From contig JAFGDH010000016.1 in the NCBI GenBank assembly GCA_016932215.1, forward strand, positions 1 to 64,000: DNA of 64,000 nt. The letters run 5' to 3'. The stretch comes from Candidatus Aenigmatarchaeota archaeon (GTDB lineage: Archaea > Aenigmatarchaeota > Aenigmatarchaeia > QMZP01 > QMZT01). The notes beneath the pieces were generated by a model that saw only the letters and a list, made by a program, of their open reading frames with translations, was not told where the DNA came from and did not search any database. This document shows, piece after piece, positions 17,041 through 25,579 of the stretch (its first letter is position 1; each line of letters starts with the position of its first letter). The translations under genes were made by a program, and so were the position numbers.

Positions 17041-18443
17041 TTTTTATCTTCTTTTTTGTCCGAGAAATGCGTCAGGTCCTTCCTGTATTCCGTGAATACG
17101 AACTGCTTGTTTATCGGATACACTCCGTCGAAGCAGGCCTTACACGTGTCTGAGTGACCTATCGCCTCGTCCAGCTCTTTCAGTGTGGGATAACAAACCT
17201 TGTCCACGTTTAGTTTTTTAGCTACCTCTTCCCCTATATCCTCAACCTCTCCTTCCAGGCCCTGTGCGGCGAACGTCTTGCTTCTCGGGTCCTTTATGCA
17301 CGGATAGCAGAGAGGCGGGCAGGAAATTATTGTGAATATCTTTTCGGCCCCTGCGCTCCTGAGCTTGTACACCATCCCGTCCCTTAAAACAGTGCCTCTC
17401 ACTATGCTGTCGTCCCCGCATGCGATGCTCTTACCCTTCACGTGCTCCTTGTTGACGAAGAACTTCACTCTCGCGGCCATCTCCCTTTCCCTTGGGTTCT
17501 CGACCTGGAAGGTCCTCTTCGCACCGGGATTCTTTATTGATATCTCGTCGAAAGGTATGAACCTTTTTTTCACCTCGGACAGACCCTGCTGGTATCCTAT
17601 GGCCACGCCCCTTCCGGAGTCCGGGGACGCCATCACGACATCGACGTCGATGGGATATCTTATTGCAAGCTTCCTCCCGAGCTCCTTTCTTACCGTATAA
17701 ACGTTCCTCCCCTCTATGTTGGATGTCGGATCGGCAAAATAAATCCATTCGAAAGAGCAGTGTGCGTGTCTGTCCCTTTTAAGAATCTTGGACTCAACAC
17801 CATTCTTGGTTATCACTATCAATTCACCGGGTTCGACGTCACGAACCGAACCGGCTTCTAGTATGTCCATCGCTTTCGTCTCGGAAGCGATTATGTGCAT
17901 CCCGTCCTTTTTCCCGTAGCACAGCGGCTTGATCCCCTTCGGGTCGCGAAATGCTATGAGGGAAAGCTCGTCGTCCTTCCCTGCGAGAATCACGACGTTG
18001 TAAGGTCCCCTGCCGTCCAGCTTTTCCATCAGCTTTTCGACTGCCGTGTATACGTTTCCCGTGTCCCTGAGATAGGATAAGAACAAGGTTCTCATTATGC
18101 TGTCGTGCTTCCTGTCGCCAAATCCCAGAAGAACCCCATCCATCGCCAGCGAAATATTCACATTTCTTTCGCCCCACTGCTCTACCGGCTGCAACCCGCT
18201 CGACCTTTCGTAAAGTGTGTGACCTATCCCCGCGTGCGGGTTCATCTTCTTGAGGCTTTCAATGTGATTCTTCAGAAAATAATATACAAGCCCGTCGCTT
18301 GTCATCGTATGGAAATATGTCCCGTCGTTAATGCTTATTCCGCATCCTTCTTCCCCCCTGTGCTGGAGGGCGGTAAGGCCGTAGAACAGTTCGTCAGCTA
18401 TGTTTTTTTTATCTGCTGAATATATACCTATTATCCCGGACAT
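17037..18443 (-). CDS. PurF paralogue with inactivated glutaminase domain
   Basis: A 468-residue protein collinear with PurF throughout. The glutaminase site is degraded: the nucleophile position is Ser2 in MSGIIGIYS, GHVRYSTTG has become GHTLYERSSG, and FAHNGNL has become LAMDGVLLG. The phosphoribosyltransferase half is better kept: GDDSIVRGTV in the PRPP loop and AHCSFEW, YPCIKD and CKACFDG for the Fe-S cluster. It may be an ammonia-dependent transferase, a regulatory partner of PurF, or an enzyme for another phosphoribosyl product. Its promoter lies inside an inverted repeat (18493-18525). Confidence 0.85.
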   Translation of the reverse strand: MSGIIGIYSADKKNIADELFYGLTALQHRGEEGCGISINDGTYFHTMTSDGLVYYFLKNHIESLKKMNPHAGIGHTLYERSSGLQPVEQWGERNVNISLAMDGVLLGFGDRKHDSIMRTLFLSYLRDTGNVYTAVEKLMEKLDGRGPYNVVILAGKDDELSLIAFRDPKGIKPLCYGKKDGMHIIASETKAMDILEAGSVRDVEPGELIVITKNGVESKILKRDRHAHCSFEWIYFADPTSNIEGRNVYTVRKELGRKLAIRYPIDVDVVMASPDSGRGVAIGYQQGLSEVKKRFIPFDEISIKNPGAKRTFQVENPREREMAARVKFFVNKEHVKGKSIACGDDSIVRGTVLRDGMVYKLRSAGAEKIFTIISCPPLCYPCIKDPRSKTFAAQGLEGEVEDIGEEVAKKLNVDKVCYPTLKELDEAIGHSDTCKACFDGVYPINKQFVFTEYRKDLTHFSDKKEDKN

Positions 18444-18492
18444 CCCAAAACCATTTTGATTATTTGAAAAAAACTCAGATAGTAAACATTAA

Positions 18493-18525
18493 CATTGGGA
18501 TTTTTAAGTTTTGGTTTTCCCAATG
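18493..18525 (-). promoter_or_regulatory. Inverted repeat enclosing the TATA box of the PurF paralogue
   Basis: Perfect 8-base arms CATTGGGA (18493-18500) and TCCCAATG (18518-18525) flank a minus-strand CTTAAAAAT box at 18500-18508. A dimeric repressor there would block TBP binding. It could instead be an RNA hairpin at the end of the upstream gene. Confidence 0.5.
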
Positions 18526-18527
18526 AT

Positions 18528-18923
18528 TTATATCCGTATTTTTTTGTTTCCTGCGAATTTTTTCCTGATCTCTGACATTATCTCATCATCCATCGGGTTT
18601 TCGTATGAAGGATCTTTTATCTGAATGACGTAATACCCATTCCCGTTTCTTTCGCTACCGTCTAGTCCTTCGGGAACAAAAGACAATTCAGCCAGTGTTC
18701 TCAACCCATCATTAAATTCTATCTCCACGTAACTACCCCTGACCATAACATTTCTAGGATGTATATCAGTATGTAATTCCCTGTAAATAGATTGTATAGT
18801 TTCAAGTGCATCTCTTTTATGATCAACTTGTTTTATGCACAACACCCCCAATTTCTTGCATTTTTTGGGGGATTTAATGTTACAGAAAACCACCATTAGT
18901 GAGATTCGGAGATTTTTAAGCAT
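18528..18923 (-). CDS. Hypothetical protein with a kinase-like catalytic-loop segment
   Basis: A 131-codon frame (ATG 18923; ATG 18896 is an alternative that fits a TTAAAAAT box at 18912-18919). The central segment ELHTDIHPRNVMVRG then YVEIEFNDG resembles the catalytic loop and metal-binding strand of aminoglycoside-phosphotransferase-like kinases (HxDxHxxN then an acidic residue). The protein is far too short for a whole kinase and lacks a recognisable P-loop lobe. It may be a fragment, or the similarity may be chance. No function assigned. Confidence 0.5.
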   Translation of the reverse strand: MLKNLRISLMVVFCNIKSPKKCKKLGVLCIKQVDHKRDALETIQSIYRELHTDIHPRNVMVRGSYVEIEFNDGLRTLAELSFVPEGLDGSERNGNGYYVIQIKDPSYENPMDDEIMSEIRKKFAGNKKIRI

Positions 18924-18968
18924 TTAGTGTTCCCTCGGATTTTTTAGTTTTTGCTCCAAATGTTATCC

Positions 18969-20255
18969 ATGAAGATTTCGATCATATCGGATTTCCACTT
19001 CGGATTCGGTTCCGGAACCGAGCGGGAGAACGACCCTTACGATGCGGTAAACGAGGCGATGGAGAAATCCAAGGGTTGCGATCTCATAATAATGCCCGGG
19101 GACCTTTTCGATTCTAGGAACCCGGACGCGGAGGTGCTCTCCAGGTCCATGGAGGTTCTCCAAAAACCTCTACTGTGGAAAAGCGGCGTCAGGTTTTCAG
19201 GATTCTCCGGTAACAAGCCGGACGTTTCCAAGATGGCCCTGATAGGAATTCCTATGGTCGCCATACACGGGACTCACGAAAGGAGGGTCAAGGGACTCAT
19301 CAATCCCGTCCAGGCCCTGGAGAAGGCGGGATTCCTGATCCATCTGCACTGCAACGGAGCGGTGTTCGAGAAGGACGGGAAGAAGGTATGCATCCAGGGG
19401 ATGTCAGGGGTACCTGACCAGTATGCGGAATCCGTCCTCAGGGAATGGGACCCGAAGCCGATGGAAGGGGCGTACAACATATTCGTCCTGCACCAGTCCA
19501 TCACGGAATTCCTTTACGCCGACAACACCATAGACCTGAAGAAACTGCCCAGGGGTTTTGATCTTTACATCAATGGCCACATACATGACTCGAAGGTTTC
19601 TGATTATTCAGGAAAGAAGTTTCTCATCCCGGGTTCCCTTATAGCCACTCAGCTCAGGAAGGAAGAGTCGAAGGAACCGAAGAGCTTCTTCATCTTCGAC
19701 ACGAAAACGGGAAAGGAGGAGAAGGTCTTCCTGGAAAAGCAGAGGAAATTCTTCTTCATCGAGTATTCTGATAATTTCGACAGGGAGATGAAAAGGATCA
19801 TAGATGAGAACAGGGACAGGAAACCGATAGTGAGGGTCTCTTTCCCCAAGGAATCCATTCCCTCGGAAGTGGAGGACATCGAGACTAAATATTCGGGAAA
19901 GGTCATACTTTCGGTCAAGCGGGAAAAGGGGGATGAAAAGAGGTTCGATTCCAAGACGCTCGAGGAGCACAAGCTTTCCGTAGAGGAACTCGGGAAGAAG
20001 CTGCTTTCCGAAAACCTTGAGAAAGAAGGGCTGGACCCGAGGACCTTCGAGAATATATTCGTTCTGCTCGGCGAGGGAAAGACTGACGAGGCAAAAGAAG
20101 TTCTGGAGAAGATGCCGAAAGAGAAAACCGCCGTTTCCGTGAAAATGGTGAAGGGGGAGAGAAAAGCGGATGTTTCGAAAGATGACCCGGAACCAAAAGG
20201 AAAGTCATCAGGCGATTCCGTTGAACCATGCCAGAAGGCATTGAACAGTTTTTAA
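18969..20255 (+). CDS. mre11: Mre11-like DNA repair exonuclease
   Basis: Calcineurin-type phosphoesterase with five Mre11 motifs in order: SDFHFGFGSG, MPGDLFDSR, HGTHERR (usual GNH Asn replaced by Thr), LHQS and NGHIHDS. About 428 residues, with a capping domain and a charged C-terminal tail. Double-strand break processing with Rad50 is the expected role, but no Rad50, HerA or NurA gene is within the window. The ATG at 18969 directly precedes KISIISDFH. It is followed after 22 bases by the R15P isomerase-like gene. Confidence 0.9.
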   Translation: MKISIISDFHFGFGSGTERENDPYDAVNEAMEKSKGCDLIIMPGDLFDSRNPDAEVLSRSMEVLQKPLLWKSGVRFSGFSGNKPDVSKMALIGIPMVAIHGTHERRVKGLINPVQALEKAGFLIHLHCNGAVFEKDGKKVCIQGMSGVPDQYAESVLREWDPKPMEGAYNIFVLHQSITEFLYADNTIDLKKLPRGFDLYINGHIHDSKVSDYSGKKFLIPGSLIATQLRKEESKEPKSFFIFDTKTGKEEKVFLEKQRKFFFIEYSDNFDREMKRIIDENRDRKPIVRVSFPKESIPSEVEDIETKYSGKVILSVKREKGDEKRFDSKTLEEHKLSVEELGKKLLSENLEKEGLDPRTFENIFVLLGEGKTDEAKEVLEKMPKEKTAVSVKMVKGERKADVSKDDPEPKGKSSGDSVEPCQKALNSF

Positions 20256-20277
20256 TAAAGGTAACCAAATAGTTATC

Positions 20278-21195
20278 ATGGACAGCTTCTCCCGCACGAT
20301 CAGGGACATAGAATCTGTAAAGATACAGGGAGCCGAGAACGTCGCCATAGCTGCAATAAATGCGTTCAAAACCAGGATAAAAACAAAAAGATATTCAGGC
20401 AGGGAACGGCTTTTATCCGATGTGGAGAAATCCAAAAAACTCCTTTTCAAAACCAGACCCACAGAGCCCCTCATGAGGAACTCGCTCGATTTCGTTACCC
20501 ATGGAATAGGTAACTATTCCGATTCCGGGGTTTCGGAAATAAAGAAGATGATCATCCTAAGGGCGGACAAGGCGCTTGCGCATTTCAAGGAAGCGGAAGA
20601 GAAGATAGCCCTGTACGGATCGAGAAGGATAGAGGAAGGTTACGTCGTCTTCACCCACTGCCATTCATCCTCCGTTATAAACATCTTCAGCTCGGCGAGA
20701 AAGCAGGGCAAATGGTTCAGGGTGTACAACACGGAGACCCGTCCCCTCTACCAGGGACGGAAAACGGCTAACGATTGCGTCAGGCTGAAGATACCGGTGA
20801 CGATGTTCGTGGATTCCGCCGCCAGGGTTGCGATAAAGAAGTCAGACATAATGATGATAGGATCCGATGCGATGACGGCCGAGGGAAGGATAGTGAATAA
20901 AATCGGAAGCGAGATGTTCGCGGTCATAGCGAACAAGTACGACGTTCCGGTTTACGTGTGCATGGATTCCTGGAAGTTCGACCCGAAGAGCATAACGGGA
21001 TATGACGAGGAGATCGAACAGCGTTCGTCGAAAGAGATATGGCCCAAGAAGCCGAAAGGCGTCCGGATCGAGAACCCGACATTCGAAAGGGTACTTCCAG
21101 ACCTGATAACGGGGATCATCTCCGATATTGGCCTTTATCCGCCCGAGGTCTTCGTCGAAGAAGTCAAGAAATCCTCGCCGTGGATGTTCGAATAG
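20278..21195 (+). CDS. Ribose-1,5-bisphosphate isomerase-like (eIF2B-alpha family)
   Basis: A 305-residue member of the eIF2B/MTNA/R15P-isomerase fold. It has the proposed catalytic Cys in FTHCHSSSVINIF, the sugar-phosphate segment YNTETRPLYQGRKTA, and the acid in MIGSDAMTAEG. These agree with archaeal R15P isomerase, which links AMP phosphorylase to RuBisCO in the AMP salvage pathway. Neither partner is in the window, so an aIF2B-like or methylthioribose-phosphate isomerase role cannot be excluded. Confidence 0.82.
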   Translation: MDSFSRTIRDIESVKIQGAENVAIAAINAFKTRIKTKRYSGRERLLSDVEKSKKLLFKTRPTEPLMRNSLDFVTHGIGNYSDSGVSEIKKMIILRADKALAHFKEAEEKIALYGSRRIEEGYVVFTHCHSSSVINIFSSARKQGKWFRVYNTETRPLYQGRKTANDCVRLKIPVTMFVDSAARVAIKKSDIMMIGSDAMTAEGRIVNKIGSEMFAVIANKYDVPVYVCMDSWKFDPKSITGYDEEIEQRSSKEIWPKKPKGVRIENPTFERVLPDLITGIISDIGLYPPEVFVEEVKKSSPWMFE

Positions 21196-21263
21196 ATGAG
21201 TCGGAAATAATGCTTGTTTTGTAAATGTTAGCATTCATGCAGAACGAATTAGAAAATTTGAAT

Positions 21264-21300
21264 GACAGCTCGGATAAATAGAAAAAAGCTGTCCTTCGAA
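21264..21300 (+). repeat. Covarying hairpin repeat, copy 1
   Basis: Stem GACAGCT (21264-21270) / AGCTGTC (21287-21293) followed by CTTCGAA. The loop here is 16 bases and A-rich, making this the most diverged copy of the family also found at 30991, 31038, 43536, 46549 and 49040. Confidence 0.6.
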
Positions 21301-21302
21301 GC

Positions 21303-21665
21303 TCACTGTTTTCTTATGTCAGGGCTCTTCTCCACGTCCACCACGAAATTCCCCCTGAGGACGTTCCTTCCTATTATCATCGGGTATCTCATGTGGGAGC
21401 GGTCGTTGAGGTTCGCCTGTATCTTCATCTTCTGTCCGCCGATCTCTATCTCGATCTCCACCACCGGCCTTTCCTTGATGATCTTGGTTGCCGGCGCCTT
21501 GACTCTCATCGTCCTGACAGGTTCGCCGACTCCGATTTCTTCCGCGATGGCCTTGTCGAGCGATGTGACTGCCGCTCCGGTGTCTACCAGCACCTCCAGA
21601 CCGACGGATTTTTTCTCCCCGATCACCTTCACGTTTTCCAGAAGACCTATGACGCATTTCTCCAT
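21303..21665 (-). CDS. Aspartic-protease-fold protein (ATP-dependent zinc protease-like family)
   Basis: A 120-residue protein with a single aspartic-protease half: the active-site motif VLVDTGAAVTSLD near residue 27 and the downstream strand MRYPMIIGRNVLRG, as in retroviral-type proteases and the RimK-associated PF05618 family. One copy means it would act as a homodimer. Members of that family often accompany RimK-type ligases, but none is nearby. No signal peptide. Substrate unknown. Confidence 0.78.
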   Translation of the reverse strand: MEKCVIGLLENVKVIGEKKSVGLEVLVDTGAAVTSLDKAIAEEIGVGEPVRTMRVKAPATKIIKERPVVEIEIEIGGQKMKIQANLNDRSHMRYPMIIGRNVLRGNFVVDVEKSPDIRKQ

Positions 21666-21737
21666 AAAACCACCACACAGAAATGTAATTTATATTTGTG
21701 AAAGCCTTTTAATAAATCTTCCCGGGAAAGTATTAGC

Positions 21738-23318
21738 ATGGAATTCATGGATCACCGTTTGCTGAAGAAGAACGCACTGCAGTCCAGGATATACCAGGAA
21801 ACGATCCTGGCAAAGGCGGCTGAAAGCAACCTCCTGTGCGTACTTCCCACCGGACTCGGTAAGACCCCGATAGCCATAGTTCTTTCCGTGTTCAGGCTGG
21901 AGAAGTTCCCCGGCTCGAGGGTGATGATACTGGCCCCGACCAAGCCTTTGATAGAGCAGCACATGAAGAGCTTCATGGACACGATCGAACTCCCGGAAGA
22001 AGAATTCGTTCTTCTCACCGGGATGGTGAAGCCCGGCGAGAGGGAAGGAATGTACCAAAACGGCAGGATAGTCTTCGCCACACCACAGACGGTCAGGAAC
22101 GACCTGGAGAACGGGACCCTTTCCTTGGAAGAATTCTCCCTCATGGTGTTCGACGAGGCCCACCACGCGGTTGGCGATTATGCTTATCCATACATAGCGA
22201 AGAAATACGTTTCGGAGGCGAAGAACCCTAGGATACTCGGCCTTACCGCCTCCCCAGGCGGAACCAAGTCCAAGATAAAGGAAATATGCTCAAACCTTGG
22301 GATAGACAAGGTGGACATACGGACGGAAATCGACCATGACGTCGGGCCTTACGTTAAGGACAAGAACGTGGAGTTTGTCAACATCAGCCTTCCTGACACA
22401 TTCTTAAATGTAAGGAGCTATCTCGATAAGGCGTACAGAGAACGACTGAACAAGCTCAGGAGGATAGGCTTCACCAAGCCCGTTCGTCTCATCAACAAGC
22501 GCGACCTTCTCATTCTTCAGAAGAGGCTGATGGACGGACTAAGAAGGGGGAACAGGAAGAACTTCTGGGGCGTTTCGCTGGTCACGCAGTCCATCAAGCT
22601 GGAGCACGCGCTCGGCCTTCTGGAGACCCAGGGGATCCACCCGCTCGAGGAATACTTCACGAAGCTCAGGAAGGAGACCAGCAAGACCACGAAATCCCTT
22701 CTGTCGGACAAGGATGTTTCTCATGCGATGTTCCTGTCCAACGAGCTTTTCGAAAAAGGAGCGAAACACCCGAAGATGTCTAAGCTCTGCGAGATAGTGA
22801 GCGGACAGCTTTCGGGGGAGAAGGAATCCAAGATAATAATATTCGCCAACTACAGGAACACGGTCAGGGAGATCGTTAAGAGCCTTGAAGGCATAGAAAA
22901 ATCCAGGCCGGTAGATTTCATGGGACAGCGTGACGGTTTCACCCAGAAGGAGCAGAAGCAGAGGATAGACGACTTCAAGAACGGCCTTTACAACATCCTT
23001 GTCACCACATCGGTCGGCGAGGAAGGGATCGACATCCCGGAAATGCAGCTGGCCGTATTCTATGAACCGGTCCCGTCGGAAATCCGCTCAATCCAGAGAA
23101 GGGGAAGGGTCGGGAGGACGAAGATAGGAAGGATCGTTGTCATGATCACCAAGAACACAAGGGACGAGGCATACCACTGGACGGCGATGAGGAAGGAGAA
23201 GATAATGAAGCAGACCCTTTACGAGATGAAATCCGAGCAATACCCTTCCGACGAGATACCGACGGAAGAGGAATATGAGAAGAAAGTGAGAGGCCAGCTC
23301 AAGATTGACGAGTTCTAA
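21738..23318 (+). CDS. hef: Hef/FANCM-type SF2 helicase without the nuclease half
   Basis: A 526-residue superfamily 2 helicase. Walker A is PTGLGKTPIA, Walker B is VFDEAHHAVG, motif III is LTASPGGT, and the C-terminal RecA lobe has TTSVGEEGIDIP and SIQRRGRVGRT. Between the lobes is the long helical insertion of the Hef/FANCM group. Full Hef carries an XPF-type nuclease at the C-terminus; this protein ends after the helicase, so the nuclease is absent or encoded elsewhere. Probable role in stalled fork and branched DNA processing. Confidence 0.88.
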   Translation: MEFMDHRLLKKNALQSRIYQETILAKAAESNLLCVLPTGLGKTPIAIVLSVFRLEKFPGSRVMILAPTKPLIEQHMKSFMDTIELPEEEFVLLTGMVKPGEREGMYQNGRIVFATPQTVRNDLENGTLSLEEFSLMVFDEAHHAVGDYAYPYIAKKYVSEAKNPRILGLTASPGGTKSKIKEICSNLGIDKVDIRTEIDHDVGPYVKDKNVEFVNISLPDTFLNVRSYLDKAYRERLNKLRRIGFTKPVRLINKRDLLILQKRLMDGLRRGNRKNFWGVSLVTQSIKLEHALGLLETQGIHPLEEYFTKLRKETSKTTKSLLSDKDVSHAMFLSNELFEKGAKHPKMSKLCEIVSGQLSGEKESKIIIFANYRNTVREIVKSLEGIEKSRPVDFMGQRDGFTQKEQKQRIDDFKNGLYNILVTTSVGEEGIDIPEMQLAVFYEPVPSEIRSIQRRGRVGRTKIGRIVVMITKNTRDEAYHWTAMRKEKIMKQTLYEMKSEQYPSDEIPTEEEYEKKVRGQLKIDEF

Positions 23319-23349
23319 ATTTTTTATAATCCCGATATAATATCTTATT

Positions 23350-24723
23350 ATGTATTCTAACGCGGTCAGGAAGAGACTCCGCTCTGCGGGGGTGAGCGTG
23401 GGCAAAAGGATACTCGTGGAGAAGGAAGGTAAGAAGTTCGAGGGGCTGCTCATGCCGAAGACCGATTTCAGCGATCCCGATTCCCTCGCGATAAAACTGG
23501 ACAACGGCTACAACATCGGAATCAAACTCGGAAAGGACGTCAAAATCCGTAAATCCAGACACAGAGAGCCCAAATCCATACTGGAGGAAGAGAAACTGGA
23601 GACCGGAAAGATCAGCAGGAAGCTGCTGAAGGTCAAGTGGGACAAAAGCAAACCGCCGGTCACGCTGATGTCGGTCGGAGGAACGATCTCTTCGAGGGTC
23701 GACTACAGGACCGGCGGCGTTTACGCTCTCGAGAGCCCGGAGGAGATTCTTCATAACGTTCCGGAACTCTCCGGCATAGTGAACCTCAAGATGGAGAAGC
23801 CATTCAACAAGATGAGCGAGGACATGGGACCCGATGACTGGGCAAGGATAGCGAGGCTTGCCGCGAAGGAGCTTAATTCCGGCAGTCATGGCGTCATAAT
23901 AACCCACGGGACCGACTTCCTGCATTACACCGCAATGGCGCTTTCCTTCTTTCTGCAGAACCTTTCGAAACCCGTAGTCCTGGTCGGGTCGCAGAGGTCC
24001 AGCGACAGGGGATCGAGCGATGCCGGGATGAACCTGATATGCGCGTCCCACGTGGCGAAAAGCGACATCGCGGAAGTGGGCATATGCATGCACGGAAGCC
24101 TGAATGACGATTACTGCCTTTTCAGCCGCGGAACGAAAGTCCGTAAGATGCACACGTCCAGGAGGGACGCATTCCGCCCGATAAACGAACCGCCGCTGGC
24201 GAGGGTATGGCCCGACGGGAGGATAGAGGTGAAGAACTCGAACATCAGGAACAGGACAAACGACAGGGTAAAGGTCGACTCCAAGTTCGAGCCGAAGGTC
24301 GCTATGCTCAAGGTATACCCGGGCGCGGACCCGAAGATAATAGACTATTACATTTCGAAGAACTACAAGGGTTTCGTACTGGAGGTACCAGGACTGGGCC
24401 ACGTCCCTACAACGGTCTCGAAGAAGCCATGGACGACGGTGATCAAGAAGCACGCGAAAGACGGCATCCCGTTTGTTTGTACGCCGCAGACGATATACGG
24501 GAGGATCAACCCTTACGTTTACACCAACCTCCGCCTGCTCTACCTGGATGCCGGCGCGATCCCGGGCGAGGACATGCTGCCTGAGACAGCTTACGTCAAG
24601 CTCTGCTGGGTCCTCGGCCATACGAAGAAGCCGGAAGAGGTCAGGAAGATGATGCTCACCAATTACGCCGGCGAGATCACGAAGAGGACGGAGATAGAGA
24701 ATTCTTTGGGCGGATTTGAATAA
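23350..24723 (+). CDS. gatD: Glutamyl-tRNA(Gln) amidotransferase subunit D
   Basis: Asparaginase-like subunit of the archaeal GatDE complex that turns Glu-tRNA(Gln) into Gln-tRNA(Gln). 457 residues. The N-terminal 90-residue domain precedes the amidase: VTLMSVGGTISSRVDY (first catalytic Thr), ITHGTDFLHYTA (second Thr and Asp), LVGSQRSSDRGSSDA, and KVYPGADP. Its partner gatE lies 857 bases downstream, separated by the proteasome-like gene. All aminoacylation-site features look intact. Confidence 0.97.
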   Translation: MYSNAVRKRLRSAGVSVGKRILVEKEGKKFEGLLMPKTDFSDPDSLAIKLDNGYNIGIKLGKDVKIRKSRHREPKSILEEEKLETGKISRKLLKVKWDKSKPPVTLMSVGGTISSRVDYRTGGVYALESPEEILHNVPELSGIVNLKMEKPFNKMSEDMGPDDWARIARLAAKELNSGSHGVIITHGTDFLHYTAMALSFFLQNLSKPVVLVGSQRSSDRGSSDAGMNLICASHVAKSDIAEVGICMHGSLNDDYCLFSRGTKVRKMHTSRRDAFRPINEPPLARVWPDGRIEVKNSNIRNRTNDRVKVDSKFEPKVAMLKVYPGADPKIIDYYISKNYKGFVLEVPGLGHVPTTVSKKPWTTVIKKHAKDGIPFVCTPQTIYGRINPYVYTNLRLLYLDAGAIPGEDMLPETAYVKLCWVLGHTKKPEEVRKMMLTNYAGEITKRTEIENSLGGFE

Positions 24724-24758
24724 ATATATTTACTTTTTAGTAGTTAAAAATAGTAAAG

Positions 24759-24767
24759 TATTTAAAC
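24759..24767 (+). promoter_or_regulatory. TATA box of the proteasome-like gene
   Basis: TATTTAAAC is centred about 26 bases before ATG 24790, predicting a leaderless message and showing that the gene between gatD and gatE has its own promoter. Confidence 0.6.
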
Positions 24768-24789
24768 CCCTGAATGCAAAACTCTAATT

Positions 24790-25548
24790 ATGACCACTAT
24801 TATAGGTATCAAGGCGTACGGCGGGAAAGACCATGCAGTAGTTATGACCGGGGATTTCCAGGCCACTTTAACAAGATTTGAAGAAGGCGGTGAGGCAATT
24901 TATAAAAGACAGGAAAAATCACCCCAGCCTTACCAAAAGCTCATGGTAGACAAAGACCGGGAACTTGTTCTCGCCATAACAGGAACAGTCGAAACCCCCG
25001 CAACGAACAGATTCATACGCCTGGCGCTCAATCCTGATGAAGGGGAAAGTAAAATCGACCTTAAGAAAAAGCTGGCGAGTGGTTACATTCCGGAATTCCG
25101 TGCGATGAACATGGGTAACTGTGTTTTTAAAAACCAGTACTTTGAACAGAAAAATCAGTGCGAAGCTATGATAGGAACAAGGTTTGACAACGAGCCGAGA
25201 CTTTTTTTCGTATACCCGATGGGAAAGACAAACGACGGAACTAGGAAGGATATGCCGGAATCATTTTACCTTTCAAAGGGATCAGGAAGTAGATATGCGA
25301 TGGAGTTTCTCGACAGGGAACTTGACAAAAAAGGAATCGGTGTCAAATCCATTAATGTCAATGACGCGATAGAGCTTGCTTCGCAGGCATTGCGTGAATC
25401 GATTGGGACAGACATATATTCGTCAGGAATGAACCTTGTTGTAATTGATCCGATGGAAATCCACGAGTTCGGAGAACAGATCCGGAAGGCTTCCGACGAT
25501 GCCGTCAGGAAGACGATCAATGGAATAAAAAATCAGTTCAAAGAATAA
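24790..25548 (+). CDS. Divergent proteasome-beta/HslV-like Ntn hydrolase
   Basis: A 252-residue protein with the proteasome beta layout. It starts M-TTIIGIK, so removal of Met by methionine aminopeptidase would expose Thr as nucleophile, as in HslV. Other catalytic positions can be matched: Asp22 in VVMTGDFQAT, Lys50 in PYQKLMVD, the GSGSRYAMEFL segment, and TDIYSSGMNLVVID matching the RDxxSG block. Length and spacing differ from the core beta subunit, so it is a separate paralogous group. Lower GC than gatD/gatE suggests independent history. Peptidase activity is inferred. Confidence 0.75.
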   Translation: MTTIIGIKAYGGKDHAVVMTGDFQATLTRFEEGGEAIYKRQEKSPQPYQKLMVDKDRELVLAITGTVETPATNRFIRLALNPDEGESKIDLKKKLASGYIPEFRAMNMGNCVFKNQYFEQKNQCEAMIGTRFDNEPRLFFVYPMGKTNDGTRKDMPESFYLSKGSGSRYAMEFLDRELDKKGIGVKSINVNDAIELASQALRESIGTDIYSSGMNLVVIDPMEIHEFGEQIRKASDDAVRKTINGIKNQFKE

Positions 25549-25579
25549 TTCTTTTATTTCACCCCTTCAATTTATTATC

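Noticed and set aside
23299-24621. Long minus-strand open frame (440 codons) opposite gatD
   Set aside because: It is the antisense shadow of a clearly recognised gatD and is rich in Arg, Val and His as such shadows are. It has no family motif.
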